Source: Cladobotryum mycophilum (Eukaryota; Ascomycota; Sordariomycetes; Hypocreales; Hypocreaceae). Taken from it: a stretch of DNA of 64,000 bases. The DNA lies in the NCBI GenBank assembly GCA_036429605.1, contig JAVFKD010000016.1, positions 4,960,001 through 5,024,000 on the forward strand. The letters are read 5' to 3'. Shown in pieces: positions 11,584-24,924 of this stretch (the stretch's first letter is position 1; every line of letters starts with the position of its first letter). The notes under the pieces are model-generated. The model was given only the letters and a program-made list of their open reading frames with translations. It ran no database searches and was not told the DNA's origin. Both the position numbers and the translations under genes were made by a program.

Positions 11584-12779
11584 CATTCCGGGTATTTCCT
11601 AACAAGGGTAACCTAGATCGTGGTATTAGATGTTGGGAATGGATCAGGGGGCATATACTTCCGAAGCTATATACAGCTGTGAAGGGAACATATACAAATT
11701 TCATACAAATCCTTAACAACTAGGGGTAAAACACCAAATACTAAGCTGCGTCGGTAGTATAGCGTCCACGCCTATAGCGCCGACTATCTAAGCGAGCCAA
11801 TTCCTATTCGAACTAGGAGAGATTACACCGATTAACTTATAACAACGTGCGCGAGAAGTATTGCCTTATAACTAATACCTTTATTTACCTAATACTCTTT
11901 AGCTATTACTGTAATAAAAAACCATTAATCTATTACTTTTTAGTTTATTTTTTTATTTAATTATTAACTTTACTAATAAAAAAATTCTTATTTAAGATAT
12001 AATAGTATTAATTATATTTATTATATACGATTATACCTAGTAAGTATTAGATAAATAAGTAGTTATATATACTAAAGAATATAAGGTTTTAAACGTATTT
12101 AATATTGCGTTTAACGCGATAGTAAAATAGTTCACTACTAATCATATAAGAAAGATTATAATAGTCTTTATAAATGCCTTTAAATTAGCTTATATATTAG
12201 TCTTTAACCTAAAAGAACCTTTTAAAAAAAATATAATTATATATACGTTAGTATTATATAATATATAAGGCCCTGGTTTAATAGTATTATAAAAACTATA
12301 AGCTTATATAAAATATCCCTTAGGGACTAAAAAAATAGTTTATTTTAATTTTAAGATCTTAGTTAGACTAGAAAAACAATCTCTTGTATAGTAAAAGAAG
12401 TTTGTTGCGATTTAAGATATAATTTCTAAAGCATTTAGTATACTTATTTTAAGAATCCTAAAGGCAATATAAATAGTAACCGGATAGGTAATTTATATAA
12501 TTAACTAAGGTGTTTAAAAAGAAGTATTAGAATATAAAGAAAAGTAGATTAAGTTATTAAGCGTCCTATATATAGAAATAAAATAAATATAGTATAACTA
12601 TATAATAAAAAAATACTTTTGTATTATCTTAACCTAGGATAGGAGGTTAGTAGATTTTAATAAGTATTTTTGTGAAAAAGTGATTATGTAAATAGGCACT
12701 GTACCTATAAGCTTTTACCCTATGTATAAGAATAAACCTCATACGCTTACTTAAAAAATAATAGTCTTTTTCCCTATAC

Positions 12780-13110
12780 CTATTACTAAGCGCTAATTTT
12801 TATTCAAGAGTAGTTAAATAGCTTATTACTTTAAGAAATCTAAGCTCCTAGAATAGTATATATAGTACTAGGATTACTATTCCTGGCGCCACTATAGCTA
12901 AAAGTAACACTATAACTATTATAGTAAAATAAATCACGACTTCGAGACCTACTAACGGCCTAAGCAATGCCCTAACTGCTTAGAACCTGCCCCTCTAAAC
13001 TATAAGAACTATTTTATAAAACCTTATAAAGCAAAGGGTACTATTTAAAAACCTATATAGTATTAAAGAAAGATAGCGTATATTATAAAAGCATAATAAT
13101 ACTAATAGTA
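12780..13110 (+). pseudogene. LINE ORF1 (gag-like) Cys-rich segment
   Basis: Translates with many stops. QCPNCLEPAPLNYKN (about 12,965-13,010) matches the last zinc-knuckle-type block of Tad1/I-superfamily ORF1 proteins, which bind LINE RNA. The earlier knuckles have lost their cysteines, consistent with TGC/TGT to TAC/TAT changes. The N-terminal part of ORF1 upstream of 12,780 cannot be read. Confidence 0.5.
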
Positions 13111-13499
13111 CAATTTAGAGCATATAATTACCTTAAATAAAAATAGAATATAGTTTATAAAGGCTTAATTCTTGCTATACCTAGCCAATAAGAAAAAGAG
13201 ATTAGTAAAAGAAGAATAGGATAATAACCCAATAATAATTAATATTAAGCTCTTATTCCTACAGCCCCTCGAAGATCCTAAAAAAAAAACCTACTAACCT
13301 AATAACTCCTCTAAGACCTGGCTCTATAATAAGCCTATTAACAGAAGCGCTGGTAGTCTTACTAATTGTTTTTTATACTTGCTTATAGACTATTACTATA
13401 TTAAAAAAACAGAATCAATAGACTAATAATATAGCTAGAGTCTTTCTAAAAACTAAAAAAAGATCCCGCTATAACTCAATCACTAATCTATAACACGCC

Positions 13500-15979
13500 C
13501 TAATAGCTTTAATAAAAACTTTACCCGAATAAAAACTCTATAAATCTTTTAAGCTAACATAAGTAAAATTAGACCTGCTTATAATACCGCCCTTACTCTA
13601 GCTAATACTAAAGAATTTGATATTATCCTAATATAAAAACCTTAGGTAAGCCTAAAAGGTAATAGTATAATAAAAACCTATTTAAAGTATTATATATATT
13701 TACTTATAAATAGCTAGGAGAGAACCAGAGACCGACCAAAGGTTATAACCTATATTTAGTATAATCTTAAGCTTAACGCTAACTAGACCTGCTTTATAAC
13801 TATAAGGGATATACTTTAGATTAAGACTAGTGATATTATTATAGTAAATATTTATAGAGACCTAAATATTCCTGAAATACTTAAAGCTATTCTTATATAA
13901 CTAATCCCTAACCGATACCTAATAGTAAAGGACTTTAATGCTTGTTACTATAGCTAGAAGCCAGAAGCCAACGCCAAGTACTAAGGCAGCCGTATAGTAG
14001 ACTAAGCGAAAGAAACTAAGCTTGTGTAACTAGTCCTGGTGATACCTATAAACCTATGGAACACTACCATTAACCTTACTTTTACTAATATCCCTTTTAT
14101 AGAAATAACCGTTAAAGAGCACTTACTGACTAGCGTTAATTATTACCCTATTACTATTACTATACTAGAGATATAACTTTAGTTAAGGCTATAAAAGAAA
14201 GCCTAACTGTATACCTTTAAGAAAACCCAGAGATTTCTTTTTTTAATCTAAGAAAAGGCGCGGGACCTGTTTACATAGATAACCAACACGGATGACCTAG
14301 ACTCTCTAGTAATAGTAATCATAGAACTTATTTAAATCTCGCTAAAAACAGTAGAAACCTTATTAAAGCAAACGCAACAAGCCGCACTGTAGTGGATAGA
14401 GGAATATACAAAAGCTACCCTTAAATATTAGTAAACCCACCGCCGCTTTCCTCTAGGCTTCTGCCAAGCTATCTAAGAAGCTAGGAAAACCCTATAAAAA
14501 ACTATACGAAGAACTAAACGCTAGTTTTAGCGGATTATTATTAATAAAGTTAAAGACAGTACAGGGATCTATAAGCTAGCCCGCTAGGCCCAATGAATAT
14601 CACCCTTTTAAACCCCTCCTCTATAGGTAAGGGGGATAGTCTATAAGACCTAACGGGATAAAGCCCTGGCTCTATGAAAGGCCACGCTAGAACGCAGAGC
14701 TACCGGGGATAATATCTTTTAGCCTTAGGCCCCCTTAACCCCTATAACTTCTTTCTTCTTTTTTTTATAGTGACCCTAGAGTAGATTAAGTATATAATCC
14801 TATACATAGGGAATATAACTCCTAGGGCTAATGGTATTATAGTATAACTACTGTAGTTTTCTTAGAACTACTTTAATACTTATATCTATTATTTTTATAT
14901 TAACTATTTTATTATAGAATATTATTTATAGATTTTTAAGAGTATAAAAATAGTTATAATCCTTAAGCCAGAGAAATGTAATCTTATAAAACCCAGAGCC
15001 TAGCGCTTTATCTTACTATTATTGTACCTTAGTAAAGGGCTTGAATGTCTGATTGTAAAACAGATAGCCTGGATATTAGTATAATACAAGGTCCTTAATC
15101 TAAAGCAAACAGGTGCACTACTAAAAAGATTAGCCGTTAACCTAGCCACGGCACTTATATATAATATTGATTAGGCTTTTATAGAAGGAAAGGTAATAAC
15201 GTTAGTTATTATAAACGTCTAGGGTACTTTTAATATAATGTTATACAATAGGCTCCTGCTCTGCCTAAGAGAATAGGGCTAGCTAACTATACTAGTATAA
15301 TAGATGGAATTATTTATGACTAAACGTTAAGCTAGTGTATAACTATAAGATATAACTATAAAAAACTCCTTTTTATAATATAGATTACTATAAGGCTTAT
15401 CTATCTCTTTTATTTTATTCTTATTATATATATAGTTAATATACCTACTTAATAATAGATCAAGTAGATTCAGATATATAGATAATATAGTAATACTATA
15501 AATAAGGAATACTATAAAGGAAACAGTATTGCTAACTAATGCAGATATAGCTAAGCTATCCTAATAAGGCACTAAGAATACTATTTTTTTTAACTTAGAT
15601 AAAATAGAGGTAATATACTTCGTGTATTATAAGAAATAGATCTAAGAGGCCCCGCCTATACTACAGGGTATAATAAAGAAACAGCCAGAGCCGGCTATGC
15701 GCTGGCTTAGGATCTGGTTTAACTCTTTTCTTTACTTTCGAGCCTATATAGACAAATAGGTAACCAAGGCTCTAATACTAGTATATTACCTACGTAATCT
15801 CACTAATACATAATAAGGCCTACTTTTGAAAGTAGTAAGAAGGGCAGTGCTTGGCTATATTAAGCCTATATTACTGTATGGTATTAAGGCGTGGTACCCT
15901 GGCTTTATAAGGCTATTAGTCTATAAACAGTCTAAAAAAGTAATTATTAACTTTAGGATACTATATCTTTATAAAAAAC
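13500..15979 (+). pseudogene. LINE ORF2 5' part: endonuclease and reverse transcriptase, RIP-mutated
   Basis: The endonuclease is recognisable around 13,850-14,160. KDFNACYYS (about 13,928-13,955) corresponds to the conserved GDFNAHH-type motif, with Gly and His residues changed. A linker follows, and then a reverse-transcriptase region about 14,700-15,700. Its active-site motif reads YIDN at 15,475-15,486, where Y-x-D-D is required, so the second catalytic Asp codon has become Asn (GAT to AAT). Dozens of in-frame TAA/TAG. The reading continues after the gypsy insertion into the RNase H domain at 23,370. Confidence 0.7.
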
Positions 15980-16153
15980 TGTAACGCTGTCCCGAAGATT
16001 ACCCGGACGCATGACGTAATGGAGATGCGGGGTAATCCTGCATAAGTCGCGCGTCTCTCGCACAACAGTTAAACGCATAAGCTTAAGCTTATGTATAAAA
16101 TAATACCTACGTTTAATCTTGCTTACCTAGTAATCTTATAAGGTATTATTATA
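15980..16153 (+). repeat. 5' LTR of gypsy element
   Basis: Starts TGTAACGCTG. It shares the CCCGGACGCATGA and AAGCTTAAGCTTAT blocks with the 3' LTR. It keeps more CpG sites than the 3' copy, so it is the less RIP-affected of the two. Confidence 0.9.
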
Positions 16154-17299
16154 ATTCTTAAGCTTCTTAGTATTATTACCTAAGTAAAATAGCTCCATAT
16201 ACTCATTCTTAGAGATCTATAGACCTTTCGGATCCTCTTTAAAAAACCTCATAGACAATATATATAAAAAGGTCCTCTAAAAATAAATTACCATAACAGT
16301 AAGTAATAGGTTATATAAGATTAACTTAACGATTACTATTTTTAGATTTATTATAAAAATCTAATATTCTAAAACGATAATTAAAAAATAATAATATTAT
16401 ACTTTATAATAAAATCACTTAACTAAAAGAGTATTAGAAATTAAGTAAAATAATAGGCTAATTAAGGAAAGATCTTAGAAAGTTATTATAACATTAAGGC
16501 GATTATTCTAACGGCTTATTAAGTAGTTTAGAGAAAAATAATAGTATAAAAATCAAGAACCTTACTGTATTTATTATAAATACCTCTTTTTAAGCAAAAG
16601 AGAAATAACTCTATAATCTATATTAAGTATTTTTAAGGCAAAAAAAATATTATAAAGGTTATTTAAAGGTTCTTTTTAGAGTTGATTATATAAATACTAA
16701 ATGCTAAACCTAATAGAAACTCTATTTAAAGTACTAAGAATCGCCTAAGGCTTAACAGAAATTAGAAAATAATTAGGAATACTTTGAAAATTAGACTATA
16801 TTATTATTAAAGGATATAAACATCTATAAGCCGCGTATTATACAAGCCATCGAGAAAGCAAAATAACAAGAACACTAATCTCCTCGAGACTTTTATATAT
16901 ACTTAAACTTATTAAAAAGTTAATTCCCAATAGCCTTAAAATTATAGTATATTTATAGCTTTTACGTAAAGTTATAGGAGAACCTATAATATTAGATTAT
17001 TATAGAAAAAAGCTCCTTTTTAAAGAACTATAAAAAAATAATTATATTAATTATATATTATTAAAAGATTTTATAACCTATAAAGAAACATAAGGCACTA
17101 AAAGAGAAAGAAAGAAAAGAGTCAATTTTAATAAAAACACATTAAGTTTCATACTATTCTCCTAAAAAAAACAAACCATATAAACAAACTTCATTAACTT
17201 TATAAACAACTATTAAAAAAAATAAACTAAAATAAATATCTCCTAGACCTTTTACTTAAAAAAATCTTTAAAAAAGAATATACTTAATATTAATAAGAA

Positions 17300-20200
17300 T
17301 ATAAGGCAATATTATAATTATAAAAGTAATATGCATTTAAGAAATCAATGCGATTAACTTTTTGTAAAGATTTAAGAAATTAAAACCAATAAATTACCTT
17401 TATCTTTTAAAAAAAGAAAAAGAGTAAGAAAAAAAAGGAAAAGATTAGACTAAAATCCTCTTATATAGCCCCTTAAGTATCTATTAAAGTAATTCTTAAA
17501 GTCCCAATTGCGATTTGTATATGTTTTCATATTCTAGTTAAAATTTATAGACTGTTTTTTTATAATATATACATTGATTTAGATAATAGTATAAAAGTTA
17601 ATATTATTAGTATAACTTTTACAAAAAAGTATAAATTAATAAAAAGCTTAGCGATTATTTTACCTTACCTATAAGATATAAAAAAAAGGTATAAAGACTT
17701 ATAAAGTCTAGGAAGTCCCGCTTTAATTTGTGGATACTTAGGGAACTACTAAAACCTTTATAAGATTATATATAGGCATTAATCAAGACCCTCAAGAATA
17801 AGGTAATTCTATATTATTATCTATAACTATATTATCTGAGTTTTATATTTATTTATACTCTTATAATTAAAGCTAGTGGTTTAAACATGATTAGAAAAAT
17901 CTAAAAAAGATTTTTAAGCGCCGATTTTAGAAAAAGTATATAAGTTATATATGTATTTTATTTATTTCTATAAACCTTAATCTTTTATACCTTTTAGATA
18001 AAACAAAGGAAATTATATTAGATCTTTCGCAAATCCTAATACCTTTTTAAAAGTAGAAAAATATTTTTTCAGTCGATAATACAAAGATTCTTCCTTATTT
18101 TAAACAAATAGATTATATAATTAAGCTAACTAAAAAAGCCTTTCCTCCTTATAGTCCAATTTATCTATTATCCCCTATTAAATTAGAAGTATTACAAGAA
18201 TATTTAGAAGAAAACCTAGTAAAAGGATAAATTCGCTCTTTAAAAAGTCTAGTAAGCGTACTTATTTTATTTATACTAAAAAAGAATAAAAGTCTTTATT
18301 TATATATAAACTATTAAAAATTAAATTAAATTATAATTAAAAATCACTATTCTTTCTTTTTTATTATTAAAATTATAGATCGAGTTAAAGGTTTAAATTA
18401 CTTTACTAAAATTAATATTAAAAATACATATTATCACATATATATTAAAAAAGGCGATAAATAGAAAACTATATTTCATACTTATTATAATCATTATAAA
18501 TTTTTAGTTATACCTATAGAATTAACCAATACTCTAGTTACATTTTAGAATTATATTTATTAAGTATTAGATAATCTATTAAATCGTATATATATTATTT
18601 ATTTTAATAATATTTTAATCTTTTCTTTAGATCGCGAATCTTATGTTTCTTATATACAAGAAGTCTTAGAACGACTAAGAAAAACTAAGCTATACACTCA
18701 ACCTAATAAATATTCTTTTATTTAGAATAAAATTGAATTTTTAGGATTTATAGTATTAGATAAAAAAATTACAATAAATCCAAAACGAGTAGAAATGATC
18801 TTAATATAGCAGGAACCTACTATATATCAAGAAATCTAAGTTTTTCTAGGGTTTTATAACTTTTATTATTAATTTATTAAAGAATATTCAATGATTGCCT
18901 GTCTGTTATATAAACTATTAAAGAGTATAAAGAATAGGCGAAAACCAGGTTAGGTAGTACTTAAGGAACATTAAAAAGCTACTTTTTATCAGCTTATTCA
19001 GGCTTTCTAGAATACTCCTTTACTATAATATTATAACCCGAAAAAGCTTATTCATATAGAGACCAATGCTTTAAAGTTCGCTGCTACTGTTATATTATCC
19101 TAACCAGATAAGGAAGAAAAGTAGTATCTAGTAGCCTTTTGGTCGTGGGCGTTTCGCGACGCTAAGCTCAATTATAGTACACCAGACTAAGAAATGCTAG
19201 TAATTATAGCGGTATTTAAACATTAGAGACATTATGTAAAAGGTGCCTAAGGTCAGACTAAAGTCTAGAGTGACTATCAGAATCTTTAATCCTTTATGAA
19301 ATAGCCGAAATTAAATAGTAGATAAGCTAGATAGTATATTTACCTGACTTCTTATAACTTCGTGATCAAGCATTAAGCAGGAAAGACTAATCCTATTAAT
19401 AGGCCGTCGAGACGACTCGATTATAAAAAGGAATCGCCTTTGAATCAGGAACTTCTTACTCTATTATAAGGAAAACTATAGAATCTAATAGTAGATTAAG
19501 GAGATAATCCTTTTAAAAGGGTAGTGTATTTGTAAAACCTTATTATAAAAGAGTAGTAAGTATCGAGGCAAGAAGCCTGTAAAGCTGTCTTTACTGATAC
19601 TCCTTTTGATAATAATATAAGAAGACTATTACTAAAATTATTACAGTAAGATCAAGAGAAAGATCCTAAACTCCAACGTCGAAAAAACCCTAATTTCCTT
19701 ATAAAGAACCTAAAGTAGGCTATAGGGTATAACAATCTAATTACCTACTAGAATCACATCTATATCCTAGAAAAAATAATAATTCGTTAAGAACTATTAT
19801 CTCTTTATCACGATAATCCCCTAGTAGATCATTTTAAAAAATCATAAACAAAAAAGTTATTATAAAAGAAGTTCTATTAGAAGGATATAGGAAAAGATAT
19901 TAAAGAATATATTCAAGGATATCCAATTTGCATAGAAATTATAATTAAAAGATATAAGCTATAGGGAAAACTTAAATCACTCCCACTTCCCAATTAACCA
20001 ATAAAAAAACTAATAATAGATTTTATGACAAGACTTTTAATAGTCTTATTTAATAATAAAAAAATCAATACTATATTAGTGATCGTTAATTAATATACTA
20101 AGTATATGCTCTTTTTTCTAGTCTCTATAACAATTACAGTAAGTGAACTAGCTAAATTGTTTCATACTAAAGTTAAACTATAGTTTTCAGGATCTTTATA

Positions 20201-21070
20201 AGAAATTATATCCGATAAAAGATCTTTATTTATAAGTAAATTTTAGTTATTAATTTGTTTTTATATAAAAATTCAAAAACATTTATTAATTGCTTTTTAT
20301 CCCTAAACAGACAGATAAACAGAAAAAATAAATCAATCTATTAAATATTATCTACGATATTTTATAGGCAATATACTATTAGTATAACCGTGATTATTAA
20401 CAGAAGCATAGTATACTATAAATACTGCTAGAAATATAATAATAGGCATATCTCCTTTTAAAGCATTAACAGGTTATATTCTAGAATTCCATCTAGACAT
20501 CAAGGACAATACCCTTCAAAAGGAGGTCCTAGATATAAAGGCTCACATAAAAAAATTATATTAACTTAGACAAAAACTACAGGATTACTAAAGCATCGCA
20601 GTTAAAAAACAAATAAGAAATTATAATTTATATCATAAAAAGTAACATTTTAAAATAAACGATTTAATAGGATTATCTACGAAAAATTTCAGGTTCAAAA
20701 AGGAATAATAAAAATTAGCACCTTACTATTTAAGACTATTATAAGTACTTAAACAAATTAAAAACTAAGCGTACAGGATAGCTTTACCCTTAAAGTATAA
20801 TAGTCTATATAATGTTTTTTATGTTAGTTTATTAGAACCGTAGACCTAGTGACTTTTAGATAAAAAGAACCAATTACTAATACTAGAGTTAGATAACTCT
20901 AATAAATAAAAAATTGAATTAGTTAAAGATTAGAGAAAAAATAAATCTAGAACGCTTTATCTAGTAAAATAAAAAGGGTAGCTAGTAGAATATAATAAAT
21001 AGATTTATAAGGAATATATAGAAAATATATAAAAAGTTATTAAGGAATATTAGAAATTTTAAGCAAAAAA
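17300..21070 (+). pseudogene. gypsy pol polyprotein (protease, RT, RNase H, integrase, chromodomain), RIP-mutated
   Basis: Recognisable order: protease-like region about 17,550-17,780. Reverse transcriptase is at about 18,080-18,800, with the active-site motif reading YFNN at 18,600-18,611 in front of ILIFS, where Y-x-D-D is required, so both catalytic Asp codons are now Asn. RNase H is at about 19,040-19,250 (ETNALKFAATVILS, then LNYSTPD). Integrase is at about 19,790-20,470 with a HDNPL-type start and a TDRQTE-like block carrying stops. A C-terminal chromodomain follows at about 20,850-21,060 (YLVK-x-KG with a stop at the Trp position). Chromodomains direct integration to histone-marked heterochromatin. 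Stops are nearly all TAG/TAA. gag upstream (16,300-17,300) is too altered to define. Confidence 0.78.
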
Positions 21071-22863
21071 ATCATAATAGAAAAAAAAACATATACAAAA
21101 ATAAAATAAAAATCTTATTTATAAAAGCAAAACTCTAAAATATTATAGTAATATACCTACGATTTTCTTTAATGTTAAGATAAAGTAACTAAAAACTCGT
21201 TTATATAACCCCGAACTATTTCTATCCACTACTCTTCTACCTCTCTCTTGTTATCCTTACTATAAGAATCTCCTATTAAGGCCTATATAATATCTTACTT
21301 AAAAGAAGCTATAATATTTTGTTAAAAAATATAACTAATATTATTAAAGCAAAGACAAAAACGCAAGAAGGATTTATATTATTCTATAATAGAAAGCGGC
21401 TTAAGGGTTTATTAATAATAATTATACGATTAACTTAAAAATATATATAGTATTATAAGAAAATAATTAGACTTAAGCGTTTAACTTTTATTAATAGGAT
21501 TTATAAGCTTAGTTATATATAATCTAAGTATTTTAAATTTTATTATTAATAAATCATAGAGCAATTAAATAAGAAAAAATAATATATTGCTTAACTTTTC
21601 TTGCTACTGGTAATATTCCAGTAACGGCGATATTAGGTTTTAGTATTAGAAAACGTCTCGATAAGCCAAAAGAAGGCGCAAAAGATTCGCTTTAGACTAG
21701 ACTCCTCTAACAATAAGCCTCGTTTATCATCTTCTAAAAGAAATTCAATAATCCTATTATTATCTTTATCGTCTTACTAGAAATTATAGAACTTATAAGT
21801 AAAACTTAATAAAAAAAAATCGTCCCGATCTCTAAACATTATAGTAGTAACCTAGAAAAAGCTATTAGAAATACTAAGAACATAAGCAAATTATATAAAA
21901 GTCAAAGACATTTATAGTTTTATACGTTTACTTATTAGTATAGTAAAATATATAATAAGACTATACTTACTCTATAAAAATACAATATATAAAAAAACTT
22001 AAAAGAGCATTCTATGTTTTTATAACATATAGCCTAATTATACACTTATAATCGTAGGTAATATATATACTATAAGCAATTTATATCCTAGGTATTAAAA
22101 AAAGAATCTATCTTTTTATCTAGATTATTTATCTCCTTAAGATCTAAATTATAGTAAAAAAAACATAAGTCACAAGCGGGTGCACTAAGATTAAGCTATA
22201 TAATATTAATAAAACATCACAAACTCTAACCTTATTACTCATAGGGCTAGGCGTTTCCTCAAGAGCTGGTTCACTCTTAACTAAAAGAGACTTAAAGTAT
22301 TCAATAGGACTTACAGGACAAGTACTAATAAACTCTATATCATTAACATTTAATTTATCAATATCTATCTTATTAATTTCTTCCTCTAGATCATTAATTA
22401 TAAGCGGGCGAGGCGAGCGATTCTTAGCCGAGAAGAGTATATGCTATACGGAAGAACATCTGCTTTCCGAACCGATACGCGAACCTACTTGAGATCCTCC
22501 TCGAGGAGTACGGCAATATTCTTATAATCTTGCACTTTCTCGCGTAGGAATACTAATAACACTATGGGTTAGGGTTAAGATTTCGTCCATTAAACGATCT
22601 ACATTTAAATACTAGCTTCGTCGTATTATAACCAAACTACTTCAAGACGTTCTATTACTTGTCCTAGAGGTAGAATAAGTATAATTCGACGTTGAATGTC
22701 CTCGAGAGAAATATTATTAAGCTATAATAAAATCAAAGAAGTTACAATTAAGTTATAATAGAAATAATTATAAAAAAAATATAAGAAATATATATGCTTA
22801 GAATATGTTTTAAAATGTACAGGGTCTTAATTAATGTTTTAAGTAACCGGGACAATTATTATA

Positions 22864-22876
22864 AAGAGGGGAAAAT
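22864..22876 (+). promoter_or_regulatory. polypurine tract of gypsy element
   Basis: AAGAGGGGAAAA directly precedes the 3' LTR, the position where plus-strand DNA synthesis is primed in LTR retrotransposons. Confidence 0.65.
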
Positions 22877-23050
22877 TATAATACTATTCTAAAGATTACC
22901 CGGACGCATGATGTAATAGAGATACAGGGTAATCCTGTATAAGTCGCGTATCTCTTGTATAATAGTTAAACGCATAAGCTTAAGCTTATACATAAAATAA
23001 TACCTACGTTTAATCTTGCTTACCTGGTGATCTTATAAGGTGTTATTATA
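22877..23050 (+). repeat. 3' LTR of gypsy element
   Basis: Same length as the 5' LTR; it has lost the terminal TG (now TA) and several CpGs by transitions. Ends at TTATTATA, then AAAAC duplication. Confidence 0.88.
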
Positions 23051-24200
23051 AAAACTATCCTGATTATTATTAAAAGATATATATATAATATTTTTTATCT
23101 AAGATTTAACTCTTTTACTTATTCTATACTAAGAGAATAGAATCCTATTAATTAATTAGCTTATTAAAATATAACGCCTTTGCTTTATAATATAGCTCTT
23201 ATAGCTAGATTACCGACACTTGCTAGTATAATGCTTATAAAAGACCAATCCCTTAGACTATAACTATTATTAAAAGATACAAAAACAATTATAGACCCTT
23301 TTCCTAATAAAGAGAAAACTATAGAGCTATTTAATTAATAGATAAGTAAAGCATAAGACTACCTGATTATATACTTTAATAGCTCCTAGCTTTAGGATAA
23401 CACTACGGGCTAAGGTTTTATTATCCTCTGGGATGGCCAGTTACTATAAAGCGGGTATAAGAGGCTTAGTTTAATAGAGGTCTATGATAAAGAGATTTAA
23501 GGAGTATTAGAAAGGCTACGAGCTGCTGCGTAGATCTAAAACGGAGAAAAGATAATAGTTTATATAAATAGTATAACTGCACTTATAAGCCTTATAGGCA
23601 CCCTATTAGACTCCTCGCAAGCCAAGGCCTTAGCCTTCCAGGAGCTTGCTATAGAACTAAAAGCATCACTCTATTAATATCCTGGTTATATAGGAATCCC
23701 GGGCAATAAGATAATAAATAAGCAAGCTAAATTAGACGTTAGTCTGCCTAATAATAATAATACTATAATATTAACGATAGTTTATAGGATAATATACTAA
23801 AAACCCTTGATGGCCTTTTAATAATAGTAGAAAAAGGAAACCCTAGCCTTTTACCAATGACTATAACTATAGGTAATCTTTTAGGAACCCCTAGAGTTAT
23901 TGTTAACTTATAATAACCTATATTAGCTAATAGTGGTCTGATTAGGCCATGGTGATTTTATTGATTATTATATATATAAGTACCTAGGCAGTACTATTAT
24001 ATAGACTTACTTATACGATAGGAATAAGACCTTAGACTATATATTCTATTGTAAAAAGGTTAATCTAAAGTATTAGATAAAATTTGGACTAATGCTATTA
24101 GTGATAATTGCTTAATATCTAGGGCCTAACTTTAAACGATTTATAAAGCTAGTAAACGAGATAGGTTTTTTTAAAAGATTTACTCTTAAAACTAGTTATC
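23051..24200 (+). pseudogene. LINE ORF2 3' part: RNase H domain
   Basis: Continuation of the LINE after the gypsy insertion. Around 23,370-23,740 the reading matches the RNase H domain of Tad1-like LINEs: a start motif YFNSS with Asn for the first catalytic Asp, EVYDKEI with the catalytic Glu region, a VYINS block (Asn for Asp again), and PGYIGIPGNK near the end. These Asp-to-Asn changes remove metal-binding residues. Multiple stops. Confidence 0.68.
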
Positions 24201-24599
24201 TTAGATTATAATTAACTTTTTTATTTTTTATACTTTTATATTTTTATATCTTTTAAGCTTTTATAAAGTTTTAGCTTTGCTTTTTAAAAGATTATAGTCT
24301 AATAGTACTATTAACTAATAGATTAAGTAGACTTATACCTGTAGGTTAGGCGCTCGCTAATAAGCCCTAATTGTATAAAACCCCAGGGCTAAACAAGCCA
24401 AAAATTTGCTATATAGAGGCAATAGCGGTTATATATAATCATTTACTTAGCTTCTAGTATAACATGTTCTTTACCCTAGTAGGGGTTAGGTAGTATTATT
24501 TTATACGGATATTAAATAGTAAAATAATAAATAAACAAACAGTGGATTAGGGCGATATTAAGCAATAAGTAAAAGTGTTATAGTTCTAGTATTAGGTAC

Positions 24600-24924
24600 T
24601 GATAGTGAACAATATTATTAACGACTGACTAGATATATAAGAGAGATATAGGCTAGTATATATAGTAGTTGGGTTTATTCTGATCGTAATGAGTGTTAGG
24701 CTTATTCTTATAGGAATGGACCTATGCTTTCGCAATCCACGATGAGCCGATCGCATCACGGCGGGTTTTTGGTGTTGAACCCTTTTGAACCCGATCGGGT
24801 CCTGGCGGGCCAATTGATATGATTGGTTGGCTTGTCTGAGGTTTTCCCGTTTGGTAACTTATGCAAGTGTCACTAAAAGTGGGTCCATCTTGGTATATGA
24901 CCCAAACAGGGTCGGGTCGTCACA
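24600..24924 (-). mobile_element. solo LTR (minus orientation)
   Basis: On the minus strand it begins TGTGACGACCCGACC and ends in ...GTTCACTATCA, so it has TG/CA termini. It is flanked by a perfect 5-bp duplication GGTAC at 24,595-24,599 and 24,925-24,929. A TATATATAC box lies about 250 bases from its 5' end. GC content and CpGs are largely preserved, unlike all surrounding repeats. No internal retrotransposon sequence adjoins it, so it looks like an LTR-LTR recombination product. It sits between the LINE 3' tail and the truncated left end of the pogo-like copy at 24,925. Confidence 0.82.

Larger units (their letters stand above)
15980..23050 (+). mobile_element. Ty3/gypsy chromovirus LTR retrotransposon inserted in the LINE
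   Basis: A 7071-bp element with 174-bp direct LTRs (15,980-16,153 and 22,877-23,050) and a perfect 5-bp target duplication AAAAC at 15,975-15,979 and 23,051-23,055. Interior order is gag-like region, protease, reverse transcriptase, RNase H, integrase, chromodomain, which is the Ty3/gypsy order. A purine tract (AAGAGGGGAAAA) lies immediately before the 3' LTR. The LTRs differ by many C/T and G/A transitions, so divergence reflects RIP and cannot be used directly as an age. Confidence 0.92.
11880..24541 (+). mobile_element. Tad1-like LINE, RIP-destroyed, split by a gypsy element
   Basis: Two blocks, about 11,880-15,979 and 23,051-24,541, together read as a non-LTR retrotransposon. In order: a gag-like ORF1 with a Cys-rich part, an apurinic endonuclease, reverse transcriptase, RNase H, and an A-rich tail (TAAATAAACAAAC near 24,530). 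The 5' boundary is not defined; it is set where AT-rich RIP-type DNA begins. Stops occur every few dozen codons, mainly TAA/TAG. The interruption is by the gypsy element at 15,980-23,050, whose target duplication lets the two halves be joined without loss. Confidence 0.75.

Noticed and set aside
11342..11602. 86-codon plus-strand frame
   Set aside because: Starts in a TTTA-type simple repeat; the overlapping frame with the zinc-finger pattern is the better reading.
24592..24813. 73-codon minus-strand frame
   Set aside because: Falls within the solo LTR, which is non-coding.
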